Source: JAJPKK01 sp963702755 (GTDB taxonomy: Bacteria > Pseudomonadota > Alphaproteobacteria > Rhizobiales > Xanthobacteraceae). Taken from it: 64,000 bases of DNA. The stretch spans positions 124,001 to 188,000 of the forward strand of contig CAVPDZ010000009.1 of the NCBI GenBank assembly GCA_963702755.1, read 5' to 3'. Below, piece after piece: positions 36,891 through 44,678 of this stretch. The notes under the pieces are model-generated. The model saw only the letters and a list, made by a program, of their open reading frames with translations, ran no database searches and was not told where the DNA came from. Numbering within the stretch: the stretch's first letter is position 1; every line of letters starts with the position of its first letter. Made by a program: the position numbers and the translations under genes.

Positions 36891-39129
36891 ATGGCACCTT
36901 ACATCGGCACTTCCACATCCCGCGTCGACGGCTTCGCGAAGGTCACCGGCGCCGCAAAATATGCCGCCGAGTTCAACGTGCCCGGCCTTGCTCTATGGCA
37001 GCGTTGTCACCGTCGACAATCGCGAAGGGTCGCATCACGCGCATCGACTCAGCGCCGCCCTGCGCGTCAAGGGCGTGCTCGACGTGCTGACGCACGAGAA
37101 CCGCCCGCCCATGGCGGACAACGATCAGGCCTACAAGGATGAGGTGGCGCCCGTCGGGATCGCCGTTCCGGCCGCTCTACGACAGCAGGATCATGTTCAA
37201 CGGCCAGCCGATCGCGCTCGTCGTCGCCGAGACGTCGGAGATCGCGCGCTTTGCAGCGTCGTTGGTGCGGGTGGAGTACGAGACAGGATGCGCACATGTC
37301 ACGGACGTGTATCGTCAGCGCGAGGCCGCCATTCCGGTGAAGCCTCCGAGCCAACCCGATCGAGGCGCTGTTCACGCCGCCGAAGACGCGCGGTACGCCC
37401 GAGCAGGCACTCGCCGCCGCGGCGGTGCGCCACGACGGCGAATATTACGTTCCGATCGAGCATCACAACCCAATGGAGCTCTATGCCTCGACGGTGATCT
37501 ACGATGGCAACGGCAAGCTCACGGTCTATGACAAGACGCAAGGCGTGCAGAACGTCCAGCACTATCTCTGCGGCGTGTTCGGCATGAAGCCGGAGGATGT
37601 GCGTGTCATGTCGCCGTTCGTGGGCGGCGCATTCGGCGTCGGGCCTGCGTCCGCAGTTCGAGGTGGTGCTGGCGGTGCTCGCGGCGCGCGCGCTGCAGCG
37701 CTCGGTCCGTGTCGTGTTGACACGGCCGCAGATGTACGTGCTGGGCTACCGACCGGCGATGATTCAGCGCATTGAGCTCGGCGCCAACACCGGCGGAACT
37801 CTTGACGCGATCATGCATGACGCGATCACCGTGACCTCGCAATACGAGGACTACTTCCGGCAGGAGACCGGCTGGTCGGGCCTGCTCTACAAATGCGCCA
37901 ACGCAAGATACGAGCACAAGCTCGCGCGGCTCGATCTTCCGACCCCATGCGACATGCGCGCGCCAAGCGCCGCCAACCGCGTCTTTGCGCTCGAATCCGC
38001 GATGGACGAGCTTGCGGTTGCGCTCAAGCTCGATCCGCTCGAACTCCGTCTGCGATGTTATTCCGATCGCGATCAGAACAACGATCGGCCGTTCAGCAGC
38101 AAGGCGCTGCGCGAATGCTACCGCCAGGGCGCCGAGGCGTTCGGCTGGGACAAGCGCAATCCCGAGGCGCGCTCGATGCGGGACGGCGGCGACCTGGTCG
38201 GCTGGGGCATGGCGACCGGCGTGTGGGAAGCATTGCAGGTGCCGATCACCGTGCGTATCGTCGCTGAGCGCCAACGGCCATGCGGAGGTCGCGTGCGCGA
38301 CCTCCGATATCGGCACCGGCACCTACACCATCATGGCGCAGGTCGCGGCCGACATGCTTGGGCTTGCCGCTCGAGAACATCAGCATCAAGCTCGGCGACT
38401 CGAGCCTGCCGCAATCGCCGGTCGAAGGCGGATCGTGGATTGCGGCCTCGGTGTCGAACGGGATCGCGACGACGGCCGACGGCCATCCGCGACGGAGTTG
38501 TTGCGTCTGGCCAAGCAGATGCCAAATTCGCCACTCGCGAACGCGGCCTCGAGCGAGGTCGTGCTCGTGGACGGCAAGCTGGTGAGCAAGGCCGACCCGT
38601 CGCGTTCGGTGTCGATCGCGGATGCCATGCGGCACGGCGCCGTCGATCGCATCGAGCAGGAGAAAACGACCAATCCCGGTCAATGACACCCGCGCTCACA
38701 ACACACACTCGGCGATCTTCGCCGAGGTGAAGGTCGACGAGCAGCTCGGCGTGATCCGCGTCACGCGCGTCGTCAGCGCGGTCGCCGCCGGGCGCATCCT
38801 GAACACCAAGACCGCGAGCAGCCAGATCCTGGGCAGCGTGGTCTGGGGTATCGGCATGGCGCTGCACGAGGAGACGTTGATCGATCACCGGGACGGTCGC
38901 ATCATGAATGCCAACATCGCCGAATATCATCGTGCCGGTGAACGCGGACGTCCAGGACATCAAGGTCATCTTCGTCGACGAGCCAGACGACAGCAATCCG
39001 CTCGGCATCAAAGGGCTCGGCGAGATCGGCATCGTCGGCGTTGCGGCGGCGATCGCCAACGCGGTCTACCACGCGACCGGAAAGCGCGTGCGCGACCTGC
39101 CGATTACGCTCGATAAGCTCATGATGTAG
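36891..39129 (+). CDS. paoC: aldehyde oxidoreductase molybdopterin subunit (PaoC/YagR-type), about twelve frame breaks
   Basis: If repaired this is a protein of about 742 residues, matching the family. Recognisable in order are R-V-D-G-F-A-K-V-T-G-A-A-K-Y, V-L-T-H-E-N-R-P-P, the M-F-N-G-Q-P-I-A-L-V-V-A-E block, E-H-H-N-P-M-E-L-Y, Q-G-V-Q-N-V, F-V-G-G-A-F-G-S-G, Y-E-D-Y-F-R-Q-E-T-G-W-S-G-L-L-Y, M-R-A-P-S-A-A-N, D-I-G-T-G-T-Y-T-I-M-A-Q and G-L-G-E-I-G-I-V-G-V-A-A-A-I-A-N-A (the catalytic Glu). Eleven +1 breaks lie near 36990, 37012, 37153, 37352, 37638, 38263, 38366, 38481, 38494, 38672 and 38931. One base is lost near 37050. The maturation chaperone PaoD is not in the window. Confidence 0.82.
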
Positions 39130-39199
39130 CACGCCGCGTTTTCGCAGTGGTTGAACCATCCAAGACCGCCCAGCGGGCGGAGATATGTGGAGCAATGCA

Positions 39200-39625
39200 A
39201 TGGTTCGAGAACACCAGCCAGGCCAGGCCGTTTTCAAGGCGATCCTGCCGGAAGATATCGACTGGAAGCCGTTCCCCGCATTTCCACCCTCCGCCCGACT
39301 GGCCGTGCTCGTTGGAGAGCCTAATAAAGCGGGACCCTACCTGATCAGGGTGAAGGTGCCGTCCGGCGTGAAGCTTATGCCGCATAAGCATCCTGAGGAT
39401 CGCATTTACACGGTCGTTTCCGGTGTCTTTTACATCGGCCTGGGCGATCAATTCGAAGAGGAAAAGCTCCAAGCATATTCGCCCGGCAGTGTCGTTGTTT
39501 TGCCGGGCGACACGTGGCACTTCCATTGGGCAAAGTCGGGCCAGTACGTCACGCAAGTAACCGCCGTCGGTCCGTTGGGCCTCGAATACAAAGAGGCTCA
39601 CGACGATCCTCGAAACGCAGCTTAA
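39200..39625 (+). CDS. cupin-domain protein
   Basis: This 141-residue protein has no signal peptide. The cupin metal motif is visible as M-P-H-K-H-P-E-D-R-I-Y-T-V near residue 75 and the second half as P-G-S-V-V-V-L-P-G-D-T-W-H-F-H. GGAG precedes the ATG at 39200; an upstream in-frame ATG at 39185 has poorer spacing. It begins 70 bases after paoC and may belong to the same transcript, perhaps handling a product of aldehyde oxidation, but this is guesswork. Confidence 0.8.
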   Translation: MVREHQPGQAVFKAILPEDIDWKPFPAFPPSARLAVLVGEPNKAGPYLIRVKVPSGVKLMPHKHPEDRIYTVVSGVFYIGLGDQFEEEKLQAYSPGSVVVLPGDTWHFHWAKSGQYVTQVTAVGPLGLEYKEAHDDPRNAA

Positions 39626-40042
39626 GTCGCACGTCCACGATGGCGCCAACCTGACGGCCGAAGCGGGAGCGCGGCTGGCGAGCGGCGCCCGCCGCTGCTC
39701 AGACCCAGGTATGGGAAATATTATTTTGGAGGCTCGAATTCTTCTGGCCGCTGCAGCCGTGTGCGAAGCGGACGGCCTTCCGCATATATCAGAAGCAGCC
39801 GGCGAAGTGGATTGCGCAGGTTTTCATGGGTGGGCACCTCTCGCCCCCCGAGGCTTCCCCGGGGTTGCGCCCAAGAAAACCTTCGTGCTCGCGCATCTAG
39901 CTTTTCCGGCAATAGATCCTATTTATAAGGTCTCGTTTGAACGATAATTGCTTAGGCGATATTGGGTTCTGGCGATTTGGAAACCGCGGCATCGTCTTTG
40001 GGGTGGCCCGGTTTTCGCAACTTATCCGGAACGGAAGCCGAG
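39626..40042. other. stretch without a convincing gene
   Basis: Open frames of 60-80 codons exist on both strands (39711-39947 plus, 39721-39912 minus), but neither has a ribosome site or recognisable protein features. A GC-rich stretch near 39839-39865 can form imperfect hairpins. I see nothing else. Confidence 0.4.
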
Positions 40043-40306
40043 ATGACGAAAGCTTGTGAGACGGCCGAAGCGCCTTTCGACTATGAGGCGGATGCTGAGC
40101 TGTTTGTCGCGCACAGGCGGCGGTCCGCGGAGTACCTGCGATTTGATCGAGCGGCGGATGCGATCAAATTCGCGATCGAGGATTTGCCGCCACAGTCGCT
40201 GCTTGCTGCCCATCTCGAGGTGGAGGAAGCGAGGTACAACGGCCGCGAAATACGCCGCCTCTACGACTGTGCAGATTTCCCACTGGCACGCAGCGTAACC
40301 ACCTAA
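40043..40306 (+). CDS. small conserved hypothetical protein (87 aa)
   Basis: The protein reads MTKACETAEAPFDYEADAEL and continues with an R-F-D-R-A-A-D-A-I-K-F-A-I-E-D-L-P helix and ends R-R-L-Y-D-C-A-D-F-P-L-A-R. The same layout is common in Bradyrhizobium-type genomes. An ATG at 40043 fits this family start better than the longer frame. The function is unknown. It begins a run of four tiny plus-strand genes. Confidence 0.7.
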   Translation: MTKACETAEAPFDYEADAELFVAHRRRSAEYLRFDRAADAIKFAIEDLPPQSLLAAHLEVEEARYNGREIRRLYDCADFPLARSVTT

Positions 40307-40339
40307 TTTTTGGGACCCTCCGACGCGAGCGAGCAGATC

Positions 40340-40636
40340 GTGACCGACAGGACAATCGACTTGGATCGGCACCGCGGGATGGCTGCCCAGAAGGCGACCG
40401 ACCTCCGGCGGCTGTTGGCCGACGTCGCAGCCAACGAAACAGCCCTTCGCTTGCGGCAGGAGGAGCTGGAAGCCCATCTCGTCGCTGCTCCGGCGGCAAA
40501 TTGGCACGAGGCGGCCGAGAAGGCGCGCTATCTTCTCACTCTCTTTGCTGGTACGCTCACCTCAGAAGATCGGCGCAGGCAGACACTCATCGCGGCCGTG
40601 CTTGCCGATTTCGATCGGCTCGCCGCCGAGGCGTGA
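40340..40636 (+). CDS. small coiled-coil protein (98 aa)
   Basis: The likely start is the GTG at 40340 (VTDRTIDLDRHRGMAAQKAT). The protein is strongly helical, with a heptad-rich segment (LRRLLADVAANETALRLRQEELEAHL) followed by a W-H-E-A-A-E-K-A-R-Y-L-L-T-L-F helix. Similar small proteins are frequent in Rhizobiales. The function is unknown. Confidence 0.65.
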   Translation: MTDRTIDLDRHRGMAAQKATDLRRLLADVAANETALRLRQEELEAHLVAAPAANWHEAAEKARYLLTLFAGTLTSEDRRRQTLIAAVLADFDRLAAEA

Positions 40637-40705
40637 TCTGCGATACGCGCGCATTTGCCGCACAACTCGGTCCGAGCCGTATCGGCTCAAACCCGGGAGG
40701 GTGAC

Positions 40706-40855
40706 GTGGCAAAGGGCCAGTTGAGAAGCAATCGCGAAAAAAAGAAGCCGAAGGCAGACAAGAACAAGTTGAAATCCGCTCCGGCTGCATCGCCGTTCGC
40801 GTCCCCGCGCTTCCCGGGAATCCACCCACCGGGCAAAAGCGGCAAGACCGGTTGA
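40706..40855 (+). CDS. very small basic protein (49 aa)
   Basis: GGGAGG precedes a GTG at 40706. The peptide starts MAKGQLRSNREKKKPKADKN and is Lys/Arg-rich with a Pro/Ser tail (PFASPRFPGIHPP). Short proteins beginning M-A-K-G-Q-x-R-S-N-x-E-K-K-K-P-K are typical of Rhizobiales. The start overlaps no other gene. A role in nucleic-acid binding is possible but unproven. Confidence 0.68.
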   Translation: MAKGQLRSNREKKKPKADKNKLKSAPAASPFASPRFPGIHPPGKSGKTG

Positions 40856-40902
40856 TGAGGCGCCGGACGCCAGCGAAAAGCCCACGATGCGGACTTCCGA
40901 TC

Positions 40903-41166
40903 ATGTCGCTTAATTTCCCCAACCGAAGTCGCTTTTATGATGCGACGCTGCGCGCCGTGCGGTTCTGGGGTCATGACGGTCCGATGGAGGCCGAGTTTTT
41001 CGTGAACGAGGACGCGCTCAAGAGTATTCAATCGGAAATGCCATGCGATGAAGCGGGACTTCTGAGCGCTTTCGATTCGCATTGCGCCTTGATCCACGCA
41101 ACCGCCGCCAAAGTCTATAAGCGCGGGCGAAAAGGTTCGTACGAACTGCGCGCTGGCGATTTTTGA
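40903..41166 (+). CDS. DUF1488 family protein
   Basis: This 87-residue protein begins MSLNFPNRSRFYDATLRAVR and carries the DUF1488 pattern: a F-W-G-H-D-G-P-M-E-A-E-F-F-V strand pair, an acidic helix, L-S-A-F-D and the final A-A-K-V-Y-K-R-G-R-K-G-S-Y-E-L block. The ATG at 40903 fits the family start; the longer frame from 40852 overlaps the previous gene's stop. The function of the family is unknown. Confidence 0.82.
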   Translation: MSLNFPNRSRFYDATLRAVRFWGHDGPMEAEFFVNEDALKSIQSEMPCDEAGLLSAFDSHCALIHATAAKVYKRGRKGSYELRAGDF

Positions 41167-41700
41167 CGCGTCGATGCGTTCCCTGCTGCCGGGCGGCAGT
41201 CGCTTCCGCTGAAATCGCAGATCGGAAGATGGGCGATAACGCTATTTCGGCACGATGCGCCGGGCAACTTCATCTGCCATCTGGGCGAGGCGGTGGCGGC
41301 GGTCGATCAAAGACTTCCGCATCGAACTCGCCTGCGACAAATTCAGAACTCCGGAGCCTGGAACGGCAACGAATTTGTCCGGGTGAACTCGCGGCTATGT
41401 CGGGGCCTGCTGGTGGTTGATCGCGGTTCGCAGTCCCGTCAGCAGAGTCTTGCGCTTTCACCGAGTGGTTTAGCTTAGATCGCGAAGGCTCCGCTACGTG
41501 AGGTGAAGTCGTTTACCTATCGTGTGTAGGTTAGCGTCTGGCGGGAGATGCGGCAAATCTTCACCAACTCGACGACCGGAACCGACAGTCAGTCGATTAG
41601 CCCGGCACTGATACGAACAAATTTCTGCAAACGGTCCGATGTCCTTGAAAACTTTGGGCATCAAAGCCTTAGCTGGATCAACATTGAGGCGCTGAACTCC
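41167..41700. other. stretch without a convincing gene
   Basis: Only short overlapping frames on both strands with no ribosome site are visible, and the base composition drops in GC toward the right. I see no hairpin or repeat worth naming. Confidence 0.4.
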
Positions 41701-41961
41701 ATGAGAAAATCAATTCCGGAGGGGATGTTCGCTAACCAGGAACAGAGCAGGCTGAGCACACTCCGCAACTGGGTGCTCGACAACGCAGTAACCCAGATAG
41801 CGATGTCGGAGCGACAATTCTGGGTTCTCGCGGGCCTTCAACCATTAGCCGAGAAACCCTGGACGACATTTATGGGGCGTCCGATATTCGTTCCCGACAT
41901 GCCGGCGGATGCGCAAAAGTGCCTCGGTATTTTGGACAAGGATAGCCCAGGGAACATCTGA
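41701..41961 (+). CDS. hypothetical protein (86 aa), low support
   Basis: The frame from the ATG at 41701 reads MRKSIPEGMFANQEQSRLST followed by a helix, W-V-L-D-N-A-V-T-Q and a C-terminal M-P-A-D-A-Q segment. Codon use is reasonable, but there is no recognised family. A longer frame begins at 41548. Confidence 0.35.
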   Translation: MRKSIPEGMFANQEQSRLSTLRNWVLDNAVTQIAMSERQFWVLAGLQPLAEKPWTTFMGRPIFVPDMPADAQKCLGILDKDSPGNI

Positions 41962-42372
41962 GTTTTCCGCTCCACGCTTGGGTCCGTCGTCGCGATCTAC
42001 TCTGCGCCGCCGAAGAGTGGACGGGCAAGGTAACAAGACGGCTTCGACGGCGCGCGGGCCTTGCGTCGAAACGTGATGCTATACTTCGTATCATGGCCTC
42101 GGACGGTCCGAGCGTGGCTGGCGCTATGCTGCCATCGGTGCTGCGACCCATGAAATGGGAGTGACCGCCAGCGCATGCGGCGAAAGCCGCCATTGCGCCG
42201 ACCGTCCCGATGGCCACAACTCGCCCTAGCCGAAGTGCTTCGGATGTGCGAGGATGCAAAAAATGCCGTTCGGCCTACTCGAGCCGGTTTGGCCGTCTTC
42301 GCTGCACGTCCGGCTTGCTAGTGATCCACAATTTGGGTCCGACAGCGCCTATCGCGCGCCAAAGGAGTTCCA
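41962..42372. other. stretch without a convincing gene
   Basis: The stretch has frames on both strands that look like shadows. The right end holds the AAGGAG ribosome site for the radical SAM gene that follows. Nothing else is recognised. Confidence 0.4.
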
Positions 42373-44160
42373 TTGATCGTTTCAGGGGTGGCGAAATCAG
42401 CAGTGCAGCAATTCTGCCTCGTATTGATCAAGCCGTCGCACTACGACGATGACGGCTATGTTATCCAATGGTTTCGCTCAGCAATCCCTTCCAATTCGCT
42501 CGCCGCCCTCTACGGTCTTGGCGAGGATTGCGCCAGGCGCGGCACTCTGGGCCCCAATGTCGAAATCAAAATCCATGCCTTGGACGAGACGAATGCCCGG
42601 ATTCGTCCCGATCGCATTGCCGCCATGATCAACAATGCCGCGGCCGGGATGGTGATGCTTGTCGGGGTACAATCGAACCAGTTTCCCCGTGCTCTCGACA
42701 TCGCGCGGACGTTGCGGGAGCGCGGCATCCAGGTCGCGATCGGCGGCTTTCACGTCTCCGGCGTCATGAGCATGCTGCAAGGCGCCGATCCGGATATCGA
42801 TCGCGCCAAGGCGCTTGGCGTGTCGCTGTTCGCCGGCGAAGCGGAGGGGCGTCTTGATGAGTTGCTGCACGACGCGTTGGCTGGCCAGCTCAAACCGCTC
42901 TACGATTTCATGGACGACCTGCCGGGAATCGAGGGCGCGCCGGCGCCAGTGATCACGACCAATACGGCGCGGCGCGTAATCGGTGGGGTGACGAGCTTCG
43001 ATGCCGGGCGCGGATGTCCGTACCAATGTTCGTTCTGCACCATTATCAACGTGCAGGGCCGAAAGTCTCGGTCCCGCTCCCCTAAAGATGTCGAAGATAT
43101 TGTGCGCGCCAACCTCGCTCAGGGTTTGCGCAGTTTTTTCATCACCGATGACAATTTCGCTCGCAACCGAAAATGGGAGGCTATCCTCGACCGGCTTATT
43201 GAATTGCGCGAGGTGGAGAAGCTGAATTTCGGGCTGATCATTCAGGTCGACACGCTGTGCCACCGCGTTCCGCACTTCATCGAGAAGTGTCAACGTGCAG
43301 GCGTTCGGCGGGTGTTCATCGGACTCGAGAACATCAATCCCGCGAATCTCATGGCTGCCAAGAAGCGTCAGAACAGGATCACCGAGTACCGCGAGATGTT
43401 GCTGGCTTGGAAATCGGCACGCGTGATCACTTATGCGGGCTACATCATCGGGTTCCCGAACGACACGCTTAAATCGATCGCGCAAGACATCGACGTCATC
43501 AAAAAGGAATTACCGATCGATCTGCTTGAATTTTTCCAGCTTACGCCGCTGCCGGGATCAGAGGATCACCAGAAGCTGCGCCGGGCCGGGGTCGCGATGG
43601 ACCCGGACATGAACAATTATGATACCAACCACGTCACTACGGCCCATCCGCGTATGTCGCGGGCGCAGTGGGAATGCGCCTACCAGCTTGCCTGGCGGCG
43701 CTACTACACGATCGAGCACATTACGACCGTGCTTCGGCGCGCCGCAGCGACCGGGTGCAATGCCGGCAATGCCCTATTCCTGCTTACTTGGTTCAAGGGG
43801 AGCATCGAGTATGAGCGGATTCATCCACTCGAAGGCGGATTCCTCCGAGCGAAGTCGCGGCGCAATCGACGGCCGGGATTGGCGCTTGAAAATGTCTGGG
43901 TATTTTATCCGAAATACGTTGCCGAGACCGCAGTGAAGTTGGTGCAGTGGGCCGCGCTGTACCTGCGGCTGCGCCTCATTTATCTCCGAATCAAGCATGA
44001 TCCGGGTAAGTGTGGATACACCGACCTTGCGATAGCGCCCCTCGCCCAGGATGAGGCTGAAACGCGGGACTTGTTCCAGACCGCCGCGGCGCAAGCCTAC
44101 GTTGGACAGCAGCGTCGGCTGCAGGATATCCGGGCGAATGTCCCGGCGGACTTCGTGTGA
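42373..44160 (+). CDS. B12-binding/radical SAM protein (B12-rSAM family)
   Basis: This 595-residue protein is intact. An N-terminal cobalamin-binding-like domain (residues about 80-150: V-G-V-Q-S-N-Q-F-P-R-A-L and V-A-I-G-G-F-H-V-S-G) precedes a radical SAM core with G-C-P-Y-Q-C-S-F-C-T-I (residues about 214-223) that binds the [4Fe-4S] cluster and SAM. Later blocks are F-I-T-D-D-N-F-A-R-N, V-R-R-V-F-I-G-L-E-N-I and Y-A-G-Y-I-I-G-F-P-N-D-T, typical of the class. A helical region and a hydrophobic segment follow at the C-terminus. The start is a TTG at 42373, supported by AAGGAG eight bases upstream. The reaction (methylation or a ring rearrangement) cannot be told. No substrate-linked genes lie nearby. 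Confidence 0.87.
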   Translation: MIVSGVAKSAVQQFCLVLIKPSHYDDDGYVIQWFRSAIPSNSLAALYGLGEDCARRGTLGPNVEIKIHALDETNARIRPDRIAAMINNAAAGMVMLVGVQSNQFPRALDIARTLRERGIQVAIGGFHVSGVMSMLQGADPDIDRAKALGVSLFAGEAEGRLDELLHDALAGQLKPLYDFMDDLPGIEGAPAPVITTNTARRVIGGVTSFDAGRGCPYQCSFCTIINVQGRKSRSRSPKDVEDIVRANLAQGLRSFFITDDNFARNRKWEAILDRLIELREVEKLNFGLIIQVDTLCHRVPHFIEKCQRAGVRRVFIGLENINPANLMAAKKRQNRITEYREMLLAWKSARVITYAGYIIGFPNDTLKSIAQDIDVIKKELPIDLLEFFQLTPLPGSEDHQKLRRAGVAMDPDMNNYDTNHVTTAHPRMSRAQWECAYQLAWRRYYTIEHITTVLRRAAATGCNAGNALFLLTWFKGSIEYERIHPLEGGFLRAKSRRNRRPGLALENVWVFYPKYVAETAVKLVQWAALYLRLRLIYLRIKHDPGKCGYTDLAIAPLAQDEAETRDLFQTAAAQAYVGQQRRLQDIRANVPADFV

Positions 44161-44246
44161 CGGAGAGGCAGAAGTATGTCATGAAGCGCTAATGGGGCAT
44201 TCAGACTAAAAAGATCGCGCGACAAGCGAATTCGAGAGGATTATCC

Positions 44247-44531
44247 GTGCAGATTTTCGTTCGTGACAATAATGTGGACCAAGCGCTCAGAGCGTTGAAG
44301 AAGAAGATGCAACGCGAGGGGATCTTCCGTGAGATGAAGGTCCGCCGACACTACGAAAAGCCCTCCGAAAAGAAAGCGCGCGAGAAGTCGGAAGCTATCC
44401 GCCGCCGTCGCAAGTTGGAGCGCAAGCGTCTTCAACGCGAGGGATTGCTTCCCAGCAAACCCAAGGTGCTTCGCACCGGTGTTGCTGGCAATCGCGGCCC
44501 AGGCGCGCCACCCCGACCGCCGCGCTTCTGA
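44247..44531 (+). CDS. rpsU: 30S ribosomal protein S21
   Basis: This 94-residue protein has the S21 signature: M-Q-I-F-V-R-D-N-N-V-D-Q-A-L-R-A-L-K-K-K followed by R-E-M-K-V-R-R-H-Y-E-K-P-S and a basic, Arg-rich tail. It is longer at the C-terminus than the E. coli protein, which is usual in Alphaproteobacteria. The start is a GTG with GAGAGGA before it. The gene lies about 85 bases after the radical SAM gene and converges with rpoD. Confidence 0.93.
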   Translation: MQIFVRDNNVDQALRALKKKMQREGIFREMKVRRHYEKPSEKKAREKSEAIRRRRKLERKRLQREGLLPSKPKVLRTGVAGNRGPGAPPRPPRF

Positions 44532-44678
44532 GAGGCGCAATCGCCCCGTCTGCGCTCCCTGGTCCTGCGCGCCGGTCTGCCACCGGAACGTCAAGCGCGC
44601 CGGCCGGGTGTGGCCGCCGTCACCCCCTCGCGCGTCTAATTGCAATCGTATTGAAAGCTCGCCGCGATACACCGCCCT

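Noticed and set aside
35250..39129. Programmed +1 frameshifting in paoABC
   Set aside because: Programmed sites are single, with a slippery sequence and stop codon. Twenty-two scattered sites at different codons, and the same pattern in rpoD, do not fit.
35250..39129. Pseudogene decay of paoABC
   Set aside because: No in-frame stop appears in the repaired reading, all catalytic motifs are kept, and nearly all indels have one sign.
39721..39912. A 63-codon minus-strand frame in the gap after the cupin gene
   Set aside because: No ribosome site, no recognised family, and Arg/Pro-rich composition as expected from chance in GC-rich DNA.
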